DNA of 12,933 nt from Candidatus Thorarchaeota archaeon (GCA_016840825.1 JAEORN010000139.1:1-12933); one strand, 5' to 3'. Counted from the first letter of the stretch, positions 1-7,687 are shown. Notes: generated from the sequence alone by a model not told the origin. Program-made: numbers and translations.

Positions 1-163
1 ATTGGCAACTGGGCCTTCCATCGTCGGATACATTGCTGGTCTCCTCGGAAAGGGGAAACCCCAATTAGAAGACCAAGTTGCTCGAGAAACTTTCGAAACA
101 CTTGATGAAACAAATTTGGAAATAATCGATCAAGTGAAGAGCACAGTAAGCAGATTTTGGTGA
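1..163 (+). CDS. 3' end of an unrecognised protein (partial)
   Basis: An open frame enters from the left edge (first full codon at base 2) and ends with TGA at 161-163, giving about 53 C-terminal residues. The visible tail has a small hydrophobic, glycine-rich stretch (GPSIVGYIAGLLGKGKP), then an acidic, helix-prone region (QLEDQVARETFETLDETN) and ends in SRFW. I do not recognise the family: the hydrophobic piece could be a glycine-rich loop or a buried helix, and nothing catalytic can be assigned. A T-run follows the stop (165-169) and a second lies at 201-205, which would suit an archaeal T-rich terminator. The gene is co-directional with S26e, but the 78-base gap with its own TATA-like box suggests separate transcription. 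Confidence 0.6.
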   Translation, partial: LATGPSIVGYIAGLLGKGKPQLEDQVARETFETLDETNLEIIDQVKSTVSRFW

Positions 164-185
164 CTTTTTCAAGCGTTATGAACAA

Positions 186-196
186 GATTTTAAGTG
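186..196 (+). promoter_or_regulatory. Candidate TATA box for the S26e gene
   Basis: GATTTTAAGTG lies about 50 bases before the S26e start. Transcription beginning about 25 bases downstream would give a leader of roughly 25 bases containing GGAAG at 230-234 as ribosome binding site. Assigned by eye from the archaeal TATA pattern; no clear BRE was identified. Confidence 0.3.
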
Positions 197-241
197 CTCT
201 TTTTGAGGCTACTTTGAATTACAACCTATGGAAGTGTATAG

Positions 242-529
242 TTGGCTAAGAAAAGAAAGTCCGGCGGACGGTCAAAGGGATCGTCTGGCAAATCAAAGAC
301 TGTACAATGTTCAAAGTGTGGTAGAATTGTCCCATCGGACAAAGCAAAACGAAGAACCAAGAGGGTAGCACAAGTTGATCCTCAGCTTGCAAGAGAGCTA
401 AGACAACAAGGTAGCTTTGTACCTTCAAAGATAGTAACTCAGACATACTGTGTTAGCTGTGCAGTACATACTGGCAAGGTGCATATCAGACAAGCAACTG
501 AGCGAAAGTCACATCTTGGAAATCGCTAA
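242..529 (+). CDS. rps26e: Small ribosomal subunit protein S26e (eS26)
   Basis: A 95-residue basic protein of the archaeal/eukaryotic 30S/40S subunit. In eukaryotes eS26 lies at the mRNA exit channel near the anti-Shine-Dalgarno end; a similar place is expected here. The family is shown by an N-terminal Lys/Arg-rich tail (1-20), a zinc-binding pair C23-x2-C26 (QCSKCGRIVPSDKA) and a second pair C70-x2-C73 in the family motif YCVSCAVH, followed by a basic C-terminus. Length fits archaeal members. The start is TTG at 242: the preceding in-frame codon is TAG (239-241), so no upstream start is possible, and GGAAG at 230-234 is suitably placed. It is followed, 68 bases on, by trmY on the same strand, a translation-themed pair. 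This gene points to a TACK/Asgard rather than a euryarchaeal host. Confidence 0.95.
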   Translation: MAKKRKSGGRSKGSSGKSKTVQCSKCGRIVPSDKAKRRTKRVAQVDPQLARELRQQGSFVPSKIVTQTYCVSCAVHTGKVHIRQATERKSHLGNR

Positions 530-565
530 TTGAAATTAAACAATGAACGATTCACAAGGAGCTTT

Positions 566-613
566 ATGCATTTCTGGTCGCTGAAGGCCCCATCTAGATG
601 GTATTCCAAATGA
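566..613 (+). other. Possible 15-codon leader ORF ahead of trmY
   Basis: An ATG at 566 has a strong Shine-Dalgarno match (AAGGAG, 556-561) and opens a 15-codon frame (MHFWSLKAPSRWYSK). Its TGA at 611-613 overlaps, as ATGA, an in-frame ATG of trmY at 610. The arrangement resembles a translationally coupled leader peptide that would deliver ribosomes to 610, the second possible trmY start. No similarity is recognised for the peptide, and a frame this short may arise by chance. Confidence 0.2.
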
Positions 614-1197
614 CAGATTCCATAGGTCTAAGATTCATCCTAGTTTTTCAAGATATACCAGTTGATGGAGGATTTCTTCTAAAGGATCTTCCGGGATCAG
701 GAAAACGCATCGATATCCTATGTAGATCACTTGCTTCATGCTATGATTGGGCTCCATCCAAGAACACTTCAGGACACATAGAGGTAGTAGCTGCTCTTTC
801 CAATGATTTGCTACTGCGTTTTCATTCACCAGATGATTGTACAGGGAAAGGTGAAGCATGGTGGGCGAATGCGATTAAATCCAAGTTGATAGGAGAAGAA
901 TCACCCAGCTTCATCTCAATAGTAAGATTGGGATTAGAGGAATATCTGACCAATCTAAAAGAAGAAGGTAATCCCATAATCGTGCTCGATGAAGGTGGAA
1001 AGCCACTTGATTCATTTCGCCGAGAGCGCGCATCACAATACAGTTTTATGCTTGGAAATCATGAAGGCTTTGATGATAAAACCAGGAAGGTGATTCACAA
1101 ACTCCAATTACCTTCCGTTTCGCTTGGAGCTACTAGCTACCTTGGAAGTCATTGTATTGCGATGGTCATATCCAGATTTGAGATGATAGAAAGATGA
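598..1197 (+). CDS. trmY: tRNA pseudouridine(54) N1-methyltransferase TrmY
   Basis: A SPOUT-class, SAM-dependent methyltransferase that converts pseudouridine 54 of the tRNA T-loop to N1-methylpseudouridine in archaea. Recognised from the N-terminal block FLLKDLPGSGKRIDIL (26-41), which matches the FxLxDLPGsGRxD pattern of the family, and the C-terminal knotted SAM-binding region: MLGNHEGF (151-158) and VSLGATSYLGSHCI (174-187), equivalent to the family's FxLGDHxG and SLGPxSYLxSHCI, with the conserved Cys at 186. The full length of 199 residues is usual. Numbering is from ATG 598, which has GAAGG ten bases upstream; ATG 610 (four residues shorter) is an alternative, being coupled to the small ORF at 566-613. 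The stop overlaps the PadR start by four bases, so the two are probably co-translated. Confidence 0.9.
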   Translation: MVFQMTDSIGLRFILVFQDIPVDGGFLLKDLPGSGKRIDILCRSLASCYDWAPSKNTSGHIEVVAALSNDLLLRFHSPDDCTGKGEAWWANAIKSKLIGEESPSFISIVRLGLEEYLTNLKEEGNPIIVLDEGGKPLDSFRRERASQYSFMLGNHEGFDDKTRKVIHKLQLPSVSLGATSYLGSHCIAMVISRFEMIER

Positions 1198-1544
1198 GCG
1201 AAGAGAAAACAGGAGAAATGCGTCCAAGAGCAATGAATCGATTGGTTAACAAGCTCACAAAGGAAATGCTTTGGATATACATTCTGAGACTTCTACAAGA
1301 ACGGCCTCATTATGGATATGAGATTAAACAACTAGTAACGCAGCGATTTGGATTCTCCCCTGCCACAGTCAGTGGTTATGCAATAATCTATAGACTCATG
1401 AAAGATGGCTTGATAGATGAACAGAGAAAGAGTGACTCGCCTAGGAAATACTATGAGATTACCGATAAGGGAAGGATAGCAATGAAAGAAGCAAAGGACT
1501 TCCTTTCGATAACAATGAACTTAGTATTTGACATAACAGAGTGA
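1194..1544 (+). CDS. PadR-family winged-helix transcriptional regulator
   Basis: A 116-residue soluble DNA-binding protein. The PadR fold is visible: a helix WIYILRLLQERPHYGYEIKQL (27-47) with the hallmark HYGYEI, a recognition helix region around SPATVSGYAIIYRLMKDGLI (55-74), and the wing with RKYYEITDKGR (84-94), followed by a C-terminal dimerisation helix. The short C-terminus suits the compact PadR subgroup. PadR proteins usually repress a nearby gene in response to a small ligand or stress; the target here is not apparent. The start ATG overlaps the trmY stop, so it is the last gene of the S26e-trmY-padR series. Its stop (1542-1544) directly abuts the stop of the convergent kinase gene with no spacer. 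Confidence 0.9.
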   Translation: MSEEKTGEMRPRAMNRLVNKLTKEMLWIYILRLLQERPHYGYEIKQLVTQRFGFSPATVSGYAIIYRLMKDGLIDEQRKSDSPRKYYEITDKGRIAMKEAKDFLSITMNLVFDITE

Positions 1545-2462
1545 CTATTTTATCACGATTCGATCCAAAATACTCTGCTGTTTTCGGAGAAGTTCGTGTG
1601 AAGAAATTTTGAACTCAGCACAACTGGTTTCAAGAACAAAACTTGCTGCACTCGAAGCTAGAGCGGATGTATCAAGCATGTTTCTCTGTTGAACCATCCC
1701 AACAACGAATGCGCCTAGGAATGCATCAGAAGCACCGAGAACATTTCTTCGTACCTCGCGATCTAAAGGAACAATATAGAATTCGTTACCATCATAGATG
1801 ACAGCACCCATAGACGAAAGCATTGTAATGCCAATATCTGCGCCATCTTCAACTATATGCTCAGCTGCAAGAAGAGGATCTGATTCTCCAGTAATGATTC
1901 GCCAGAGAGAACGTTCCATTTTAACGACATTCGCATAACTAAGCGCATGATGTATCATGTCTTGTCGGGGATTGACAGACACGAAGCCATCATCTTGCGC
2001 AATATACCCCATTCCTTGTGCATCCAAGATTATTGTTGCGTCTGAAGAATCGGAGAGCCATTCTATAATTTCGGAATCGATCTCACGATAGCTTGGGGCT
2101 ACAACGATATTTTCAGCGTTTAGAAATTCTTCAGGTATATCTCGAATTCTTAGAGGTCTAGCTTGACTGAGAAGCTTCATGGTTGGCGCTCCACCGTCAT
2201 CACAGCTTATGTGAAAGCCTCCTGTACTTTCAGTTTCGACGACATAATATTCAGGAATACCAAGATGATCCACGTCTTCAACGAATTTATCCTTGAAATC
2301 GTGACCTATTGCTCCAACTGCGACTATTTCTTGAATTTCGAGTCGTGTAATAACTTGAGATATGTTCATTGCAGGACCGGTTAGGATACGACCATCTGTG
2401 TGAAACTCCGGAGTTGAAATAGAGTTATACAACGGATTTCCAATAACCACAATCTCATACAT
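1545..2462 (-). CDS. PfkB-family (ribokinase-like) carbohydrate kinase
   Basis: A 305-residue cytosolic kinase that should transfer the ATP gamma-phosphate to a sugar, polyol or nucleoside hydroxyl. Features of the family: N-terminal strand and substrate loop ending in TGPAMNISQVITRLE (28-42), in place of the usual GGxxxNxA pattern; VAVGAIGHDFKDKF (47-60), matching the VGxxGxDxfG block; and the C-terminal PfkB signature LGASDAFLGAFVVG (242-255) with probable catalytic base D246. That signature departs from the usual DTxGAGDxF: Thr/Asp are replaced (RRNVLGASD) and the anion-hole Gly is Ser 245, so activity or substrate may be unusual. It starts 13 bases after the stop of the CDP-alcohol phosphatidyltransferase and is probably in its operon. 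An inositol kinase role would fit that neighbour, but this is inference; adenosine or other sugar kinases remain possible. Confidence 0.8.
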   Translation of the reverse strand: MYEIVVIGNPLYNSISTPEFHTDGRILTGPAMNISQVITRLEIQEIVAVGAIGHDFKDKFVEDVDHLGIPEYYVVETESTGGFHISCDDGGAPTMKLLSQARPLRIRDIPEEFLNAENIVVAPSYREIDSEIIEWLSDSSDATIILDAQGMGYIAQDDGFVSVNPRQDMIHHALSYANVVKMERSLWRIITGESDPLLAAEHIVEDGADIGITMLSSMGAVIYDGNEFYIVPLDREVRRNVLGASDAFLGAFVVGMVQQRNMLDTSALASSAASFVLETSCAEFKISSHELLRKQQSILDRIVIK

Positions 2463-2475
2463 ACACTTCTTCGTC

Positions 2476-3204
2476 CTATCCCTCTCGAGGAATCATTTTG
2501 TTTGCATATAGTAATCTTTGGGCCACAGTAATGTGGGACAGAATTCCTGCAATCACGATGCAAATCGTTAGGATGTTTGTGATATTAATGAATACAAAGA
2601 AATCCAAGATGCTAGATGGTAATAGACTAAGGAAATCTATCCATATATTTGAAGAGGGAATTGCCAAAAGCAGTATTCCTGCAATGGTTAGGATTAGTTT
2701 CTCTTGTCTTTCCGCAATTCCTACGGCACAGTTTTCCATGCCACCTACTGATTCTGCTTTCGCTCGACTGAAGCTTGCCATTATCATTCCAAACAAGGTG
2801 AAGAAACCCCAAAACCACGGAACAAAAGTATCTCCAACTGCATATGGCCACCAAGGTATTGATACTATACCAATTGGACCCCACATCAGTCCAAGCATGA
2901 AGAAATACTCAGCATATCGATCCAATGTATGATCAAAAGTTGCTCCGAATTTTGACGAAAGATTTGCTGCTCGTGCAACTGCGCCATCAAACATATCCAT
3001 TACTACTGTCAAAATCATAATAACTAGACCAATCAATAAATCGCCAATTACAAAGAAATAGCAACTAATCATTGCAACCAGTAGTGTGAGGCCTGTGATC
3101 ATATTTGGAGTTATACCAGTTCTAGCAAGCACTCGACCTACTGGCATCATTACTTTTTGATATCTTTCCCGTAATTTGCCAAGCATGTTTCTCACGTGTC
3201 CCAA
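2476..3204 (-). CDS. CDP-alcohol phosphatidyltransferase (candidate archaetidylinositol phosphate synthase)
   Basis: An integral membrane enzyme that moves a phosphate-linked lipid from a CDP-activated carrier (in archaea CDP-archaeol) onto an alcohol headgroup such as myo-inositol 1-phosphate. The complete family signature is present between the first hydrophobic segments: D70-x2-D73-G74-x2-A77-R78-x8-G87-x3-D91-x3-D95, the metal and CDP-binding residues. About six hydrophobic segments follow the usual order (near 36-52, 54-69, 98-112, 130-145, 170-186 and 200-228). The open frame begins with TTG at 3204, directly after an in-frame stop. ATG at 3186 (residue 7) is the likelier start, since GTGAG lies just before it and a TATA-like box at 3230-3236 would place transcription start near 3207. 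The exact alcohol substrate cannot be read from the sequence; the inositol assignment rests on family knowledge and the adjacent PfkB kinase. Confidence 0.85.
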   Translation of the reverse strand: MGHVRNMLGKLRERYQKVMMPVGRVLARTGITPNMITGLTLLVAMISCYFFVIGDLLIGLVIMILTVVMDMFDGAVARAANLSSKFGATFDHTLDRYAEYFFMLGLMWGPIGIVSIPWWPYAVGDTFVPWFWGFFTLFGMIMASFSRAKAESVGGMENCAVGIAERQEKLILTIAGILLLAIPSSNIWIDFLSLLPSSILDFFVFINITNILTICIVIAGILSHITVAQRLLYANKMIPREG

Positions 3205-3229
3205 TTAATGCGCGAGCCCTTAGGACGGC

Positions 3230-3236
3230 TAATAAA
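3230..3236 (-). promoter_or_regulatory. Candidate TATA box in the lysS-phosphatidyltransferase gap
   Basis: On the minus strand the gap reads CCTTTATTAGCC (3239-3228). A start about 25 bases downstream would fall near 3207, just before the phosphatidyltransferase gene, so the lipid-kinase pair may have its own promoter in addition to read-through from lysS. Assigned by eye. Confidence 0.25.
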
Positions 3237-3265
3237 GGTGTTGAGGTGGTCCTTTTTTGTTTCTA

Positions 3266-4933
3266 CTAAAGGACTCCCTCCAATCTATCAGCTACCCAAT
3301 CTCTGCCGAGGAGATTAATGAAAGGTCCCAATCTCGGACCGAATTTCTGGGAGATTAGAATGCGATATAGAATAAGAAACGCTCTCTTCTCCTTGATACC
3401 AACATCCCTCGCTTTTTCAAAAGCAGCTGCTTGAATATCATCATCTTCCATATCACCAGACCGAAGTACTTCCATGAAGGCAGTGATGAATTTCTTATCA
3501 GAGTCAGTGAATGTGGATCTAATATCAGAAGGCACTCTGTCAGGTATTCTAACCTTATCTCGCTCAGAACCAAACATCTCAACCCAGCCTCGAGCCTGAA
3601 TGAGACGCTGCTCCATCAATTTGAGAGTTTGCGGCGAAACTTCCTTCATGCCATGTAATTTCATGAGAACATTTCTTGATCGCTCAAGCATAGATTCCTT
3701 TCCAATAGTGCTCTCTAGTTGAGTAGTCAGAACTGCAAATTTGAAAGGTAATCTCGGAAGGTACCCTTCTTCAAGACTCCGGGTCGTGACTAATGGATAC
3801 AGAACTTTAGCAAGTTCCTTTTGTGTGTCGTCTATATCTTCCAGGTCAAAATAAATACGCTCAAACCGATCGTATTCATCCACCATATCCGGAATCCGAT
3901 CAGGTTGGATGTTAATTGCCCTAGCTAAATCGGTCTTTAGCATGAGGAATCGATAGAGTTCAGGAGGGGCTATTTCCAACCAAGTTTTGGGAATGAATAC
4001 AATGCCTTCAGAAGTACTCATATCTCTTCCACCGATTCGGACCCATTCATACGGAACCTTTACTGGGCCAGACCATCCAAAGACACTTCTTGAAATCTCA
4101 AGTCCTGTATCATAAGACCCTCCCTTCACTGCATGGTCTTTTCCAGCAGGTTCACATGAAACTCTGTAGATATACCATTTCGCAGGCCAATCAATTCTCC
4201 AAGATAGCTTCATTCGGACTTCAGTTAATGGCCGAGTGTCTGCATGACCACAGGCAGGGCATTCAAAGGATATCTCATCTGTTTCGGGATTATAGTTCGT
4301 AACCCGATTTGGCACAATTTCTCCTTTGACACCAGCCTGAAGTTTACCACAGTTGGGACATACAACAGAAACGGGAGACCAAGAATCCATCGATTTGAGA
4401 TATGCTTCCCGTTGCTCATCATTGAAATCTCTGGCAACATACTCGATCATAATATCTTTGATGATATCCGTCTTCTTTAAACAGATACGAATCGCATCAC
4501 GCATCTCATCTGTTTCGTAGAGTTTGCTATTGTAGACTATCTCAGGATCAATGCCAAAGTCTGGGAAAGTATCTGCCAATTCATTTGCCCAATGTGCGCC
4601 ATAATTGTCACAGCAATCAAAAGGATCAGGTACATCCGAATAGGGAATCCCAGCCCATTCTTCAAGATTGAGAGTGACTGAGGCGGGGAAGGATCGAACT
4701 GGATCAAAATCATCAATGATTAGCATCGTACGTGCCTTCTTACCTCGCTTTTGAAGCTCCCGTTTAATTACATCGCAGACGATAAGTTCACGTAAGATGC
4801 CGATATGGATGCTAGCACTTGGGCTCTTTCCTGCATTCACTAGGTATTCATCTTCATCTCTTCGCAATACTTCTTCAACTACGTCCTCTATCCAGTGAAT
4901 AGAGAAATCGTCATTTGGAGCTTCCTCTGTCAT
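3266..4933 (-). CDS. lysS: Class I lysyl-tRNA synthetase
   Basis: Charges tRNA-Lys with lysine in the cytosol using a Rossmann-type class I catalytic core, the form found in many archaea in place of the class II enzyme. With ATG at 4933 the protein has 555 residues. HIGH-type motif: KSPSASIHIGILREL (36-50, H43). Zinc-binding Cys pairs: C192-x2-C195 and C225-x2-C228. The KMSKS-type loop is GGRDMSTSEGI (301-311), with a trailing APPELYRFLMLKT typical of the family. The loop is odd: the usual first Lys is Asp 304 and the residue before Gly, often Lys, is Glu 309. A longer frame begins with TTG at 4984 directly after the permease stop, but ATG 4933 has a GAGG eight bases upstream and gives the more usual N-terminus. 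The gene lies 51 bases downstream of the permease gene, so co-transcription is likely. Confidence 0.93.
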   Translation of the reverse strand: MTEEAPNDDFSIHWIEDVVEEVLRRDEDEYLVNAGKSPSASIHIGILRELIVCDVIKRELQKRGKKARTMLIIDDFDPVRSFPASVTLNLEEWAGIPYSDVPDPFDCCDNYGAHWANELADTFPDFGIDPEIVYNSKLYETDEMRDAIRICLKKTDIIKDIMIEYVARDFNDEQREAYLKSMDSWSPVSVVCPNCGKLQAGVKGEIVPNRVTNYNPETDEISFECPACGHADTRPLTEVRMKLSWRIDWPAKWYIYRVSCEPAGKDHAVKGGSYDTGLEISRSVFGWSGPVKVPYEWVRIGGRDMSTSEGIVFIPKTWLEIAPPELYRFLMLKTDLARAINIQPDRIPDMVDEYDRFERIYFDLEDIDDTQKELAKVLYPLVTTRSLEEGYLPRLPFKFAVLTTQLESTIGKESMLERSRNVLMKLHGMKEVSPQTLKLMEQRLIQARGWVEMFGSERDKVRIPDRVPSDIRSTFTDSDKKFITAFMEVLRSGDMEDDDIQAAAFEKARDVGIKEKRAFLILYRILISQKFGPRLGPFINLLGRDWVADRLEGVL

Positions 4934-4984
4934 GGGTCTTTCCTCATCGCTTGAGCCATTCAGTAGTCTAAAGAATTTTTCCAA

Positions 4985-6835
4985 CTAAACCGCAAATTCA
5001 GAAACCCGAAGATCTGTTCGACTCTGGAATAGAAGATATACAGGTATAGCTGCCAATATTATTACAAGGAGTAAAACTCCTAGTATCAATATGGCAGTGA
5101 GAGGAAGATAGACTAGAGATGGGACTGCTGCTTCTGGAACCAGAAAATAGATGCTGAAGACCATAGCAACCAAGACAGCTGGAATCCCTGCTTTCAATCC
5201 AATATCAATCCCCTCAGCCATCATTGCTTTTGCAATGAATGAGGGTTTCGCACCGATTGATCTCATTATCACGAAATCTCGAAATCGTCCAAAGATTGAG
5301 ATGAGCAAATAATACATCAGGCTTAGAAATGCACTAACCAAGGCCATTAACGGTATTGGTTGTAAGAGACCCCAGATAGAATTGATAATCGCGAGGTTGG
5401 ATATCAATACTTCTTGTTGTCTGAAAATGGAGAATCCATAGGCATTTGCTAGTTCTTCCAAGTTAGAGATAGTAGTGTCTGAATACCGCGATAATTGGAC
5501 CAAGAGGATATTACCTCCTGAAACGCCCCAAATTTCCATCATCTCACTTAGTGGCAACATTGCCATCATCCCACCATTCGCAACGTCAAAGGCAATGGCT
5601 TTGACGTCAAAGGACACACCTTTTACTCCAAGTGACTGTACAAGAGGGTCGTCAAACATGGTGGTTGCTACTTGTCCTCCAAGCCAAGCGTCCCTGTTTT
5701 CAGAGATTAATTCGCCTTCATAATACCAATCAGATAATGTATTATCCCAATCAAGACCAACAATCATGAGAGTTCCTGCTCTCTGGCCTCCGATTCGTTC
5801 ATACTGTTCAGTGGTCGGATTCCAAATAACTGCTGAACCTTCAGAAAAGGTTGTATAATCAACTAACCGTGAGTCTACTTGAAACACTCCAGATAATCCT
5901 TGCACTTCGGATATCAATTCACTAGGTATGATATCTTCCGCGGCAAGGTAGCTAAAGGAATCGTTCAATGGTGTTCCATCCAACGAGTACGCTGCATAAT
6001 ATTGTTCAAGTAAATCAGGATTCCCAATTGCTACTACGTCCTCACCCATGGATCTAATCACATATGCATCCATGGTAGTTTCAACAATTCCCCCCCCAAT
6101 CCATAGAATAGATGCGAGAGAGAAGCTCAGGAAAAGAGATAGAATTGTTCGCTTAGTACCCTTTAGTCTGCGACCAGTCCCTTTTGTGGCAATCCTAAAG
6201 GAAAGTCCAAATGTGTCTAGATATCCAATACGACGGACTTTCGTGCCAATTTCAGGATTAAGTGCGGCCATTGGAGATTGATGCACAGCATCGAAGATAG
6301 GTTTCTGAGCAGAGAAATATCCTGCAAAAAGAAGGATAGCAGCAAGAAATCCTATCTGAAGCCATGGAAATATGAATGTGAACTCCACACCTGCAAGAGC
6401 ATACGAAGCCCAAACAAGGCTGAGGAAATATAGAATCGTTCCAGCTGCAATCCCCAGAACAACTCCACCTAATAGAAGAATAACAGCTTGTGCCATGAAA
6501 TGGTCAAAGATCGTATCCATTAGAGTACCGATAGATTTCATCAAACCAATATCTTTGCGTCTACTTTCAAGTTCCAAAGAAAGATCACTTGAAATGATAG
6601 CTACTCCTAAGAATAGAACCAACAGAAGAGTTCCCCAGATGAAAGTGTCATAAAACACCGCCATAACAGATCCCATACTAGTGGATGTGATTGTGTTAGT
6701 TACATCCAACATCACATTCGCGAAAAGGAATAGGAAGGTAGTTGTCGCTATGGCTGTTACTAAGGAAACAAGTACTAGGGTTGTCCGAAATGGACGACGT
6801 TTTAGATCCTGTGAAGCATAATCCTGCTCAGACAT
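4985..6835 (-). CDS. ABC transporter permease, FtsX/MacB-like
   Basis: A 616-residue inner membrane subunit of a MacB/LolCDE-like ABC system. Two FtsX-type repeats are seen. The first (about 62-185) has coupling segment SRRKDIGLMKSIG (91-103) and hydrophobic helices near 18-45, 63-83, 115-143 and 158-175. The second has a helix at 230-250, a large extracytoplasmic domain (about 255-480), helices near 488-515, 548-566 and 575-604, and coupling segment FRDFVIMRSIGA (518-529). The first repeat lacks a large outer domain, so the periplasm-type domain is borne only by the second half. Such systems export lipids, lipoproteins or peptides, or transmit force to cell-surface enzymes; the substrate is unknown. 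The start overlaps the ATPase gene by eight bases. A run of eight G (minus strand) at 6097-6090 encodes part of IGGGI in the fifth helix. Confidence 0.88.
   Translation of the reverse strand: MSEQDYASQDLKRRPFRTTLVLVSLVTAIATTTFLFLFANVMLDVTNTITSTSMGSVMAVFYDTFIWGTLLLVLFLGVAIISSDLSLELESRRKDIGLMKSIGTLMDTIFDHFMAQAVILLLGGVVLGIAAGTILYFLSLVWASYALAGVEFTFIFPWLQIGFLAAILLFAGYFSAQKPIFDAVHQSPMAALNPEIGTKVRRIGYLDTFGLSFRIATKGTGRRLKGTKRTILSLFLSFSLASILWIGGGIVETTMDAYVIRSMGEDVVAIGNPDLLEQYYAAYSLDGTPLNDSFSYLAAEDIIPSELISEVQGLSGVFQVDSRLVDYTTFSEGSAVIWNPTTEQYERIGGQRAGTLMIVGLDWDNTLSDWYYEGELISENRDAWLGGQVATTMFDDPLVQSLGVKGVSFDVKAIAFDVANGGMMAMLPLSEMMEIWGVSGGNILLVQLSRYSDTTISNLEELANAYGFSIFRQQEVLISNLAIINSIWGLLQPIPLMALVSAFLSLMYYLLISIFGRFRDFVIMRSIGAKPSFIAKAMMAEGIDIGLKAGIPAVLVAMVFSIYFLVPEAAVPSLVYLPLTAILILGVLLLVIILAAIPVYLLFQSRTDLRVSEFAV
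6090..6097 (-). repeat. Eight-base homopolymer (G on the coding strand) inside the permease gene
   Basis: Eight C on the + strand, i.e. ATT-GGG-GGG-GGA-ATT in the coding direction of the FtsX-like permease at about residues 246-250. The frame is intact as given. It is the longest single-base run I noticed in the window. Confidence 0.9.
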
Positions 6836-7598
6836 TCTCAGATAACACTCCCTTTTCCATATGCAAACGACGGACTCCAGTTATCGCCATGATGCTATCA
6901 TCGTGAGTCATCACAACGATAGTTTTGCCCTCCTTATGCAAATCGACCAACATCTCACGAATCATTTTTCCGGATTCTAGATCGAGATTTGCCGTTGGTT
7001 CATCTGCTAAGATTATTGGGGGGTCATTAGCAGTAGCCCTAGCGATTGCAACTCGTTGTTGCTCTCCAGAACTCAATTGCCATGGTAAGTGATCTAAACG
7101 CTCACCAAGGTTCACTCTCTTGAGAAGTCTTGTTGCTTCCTCTTGCAGTTCCGGGATTGATTTGTCTGTGAGCTGCATGGGAAACATTACATTTTCCAAG
7201 GCTGTAAGCGTAGAAACCAAATTGTAGCTTTGAAAGATAAAGCCAGTATTATTCAATCGAAAAGTCGCTCGGAAAGATTCGTCATAATCACCTAAAGGTA
7301 CATCCATAACTAGGACACGACCATTGGTAGCGTAATCAATTCCACCAATAAGATTCAGAAGTGTCGTCTTTCCAGAACCAGAAGGACCTGTAATTACAAT
7401 GAACTCACCAGGCTTAACCTCAAGATTGACATTTCGAAGCGCAATTACAGTTCGTTTGCCCACATCATATTCTCTTGTTACATCAACGAGTCTGATTGCA
7501 TAATTTACTTCTTCAGAGAGGTCTAGATCAGCTTCATCATCAAACTCATATATGCCCTCATTCGGGTCGTTTTTCGTATAATCATCCATCATTTTCAC
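6828..7598 (-). CDS. ABC transporter ATP-binding protein, MacB/LolD-like
   Basis: The 256-residue cytoplasmic ATPase that pairs with the FtsX-like permease encoded immediately downstream (eight-base overlap). All nucleotide-binding motifs are intact: Walker A GPSGSGKTT (71-79), Q-loop Q123 in GFIFQSYNLV, signature LSSGEQQR (175-182), Walker B IILADEP (195-201) with catalytic E200, D-loop TANLD, and switch His H232 in MTHD. The Q-loop context and ADEPTANLD are typical of the MacB/LolD (type VII) group. An acidic N-terminal extension of about 30 residues (YEFDDEADLDLSEE) precedes the domain and is not part of the common fold. The frame begins with GTG at 7598; ATG at 7592 is two codons on. The 111-base upstream gap holds an inverted repeat and probably the operon promoter. 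Confidence 0.93.
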   Translation of the reverse strand: MKMMDDYTKNDPNEGIYEFDDEADLDLSEEVNYAIRLVDVTREYDVGKRTVIALRNVNLEVKPGEFIVITGPSGSGKTTLLNLIGGIDYATNGRVLVMDVPLGDYDESFRATFRLNNTGFIFQSYNLVSTLTALENVMFPMQLTDKSIPELQEEATRLLKRVNLGERLDHLPWQLSSGEQQRVAIARATANDPPIILADEPTANLDLESGKMIREMLVDLHKEGKTIVVMTHDDSIMAITGVRRLHMEKGVLSENV

Positions 7599-7687
7599 AC
7601 TCGAATATAGTAGTAAATGCTCTGGCCTTGACGAACTATCTTACACTTCTTGACCTTCAATGTGTCAAATAAGGATTAAAGATAAAG

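Noticed and set aside
635..859. Minus-strand open frame opposite trmY
   Set aside because: trmY motifs occupy this region on the plus strand; no ribosome binding site or family match supports the antisense frame.
2498..2932. A 144-codon plus-strand open frame antisense to the phosphatidyltransferase gene
   Set aside because: The opposite strand has a full family signature and membrane segments; the plus-strand frame has no recognisable domain and is a shadow.
4934..4984. Extending the lysyl-tRNA synthetase start to TTG at 4984
   Set aside because: No ribosome binding site precedes the TTG, while ATG 4933 has a GAGG and gives a usual N-terminus; kept only as an alternative.
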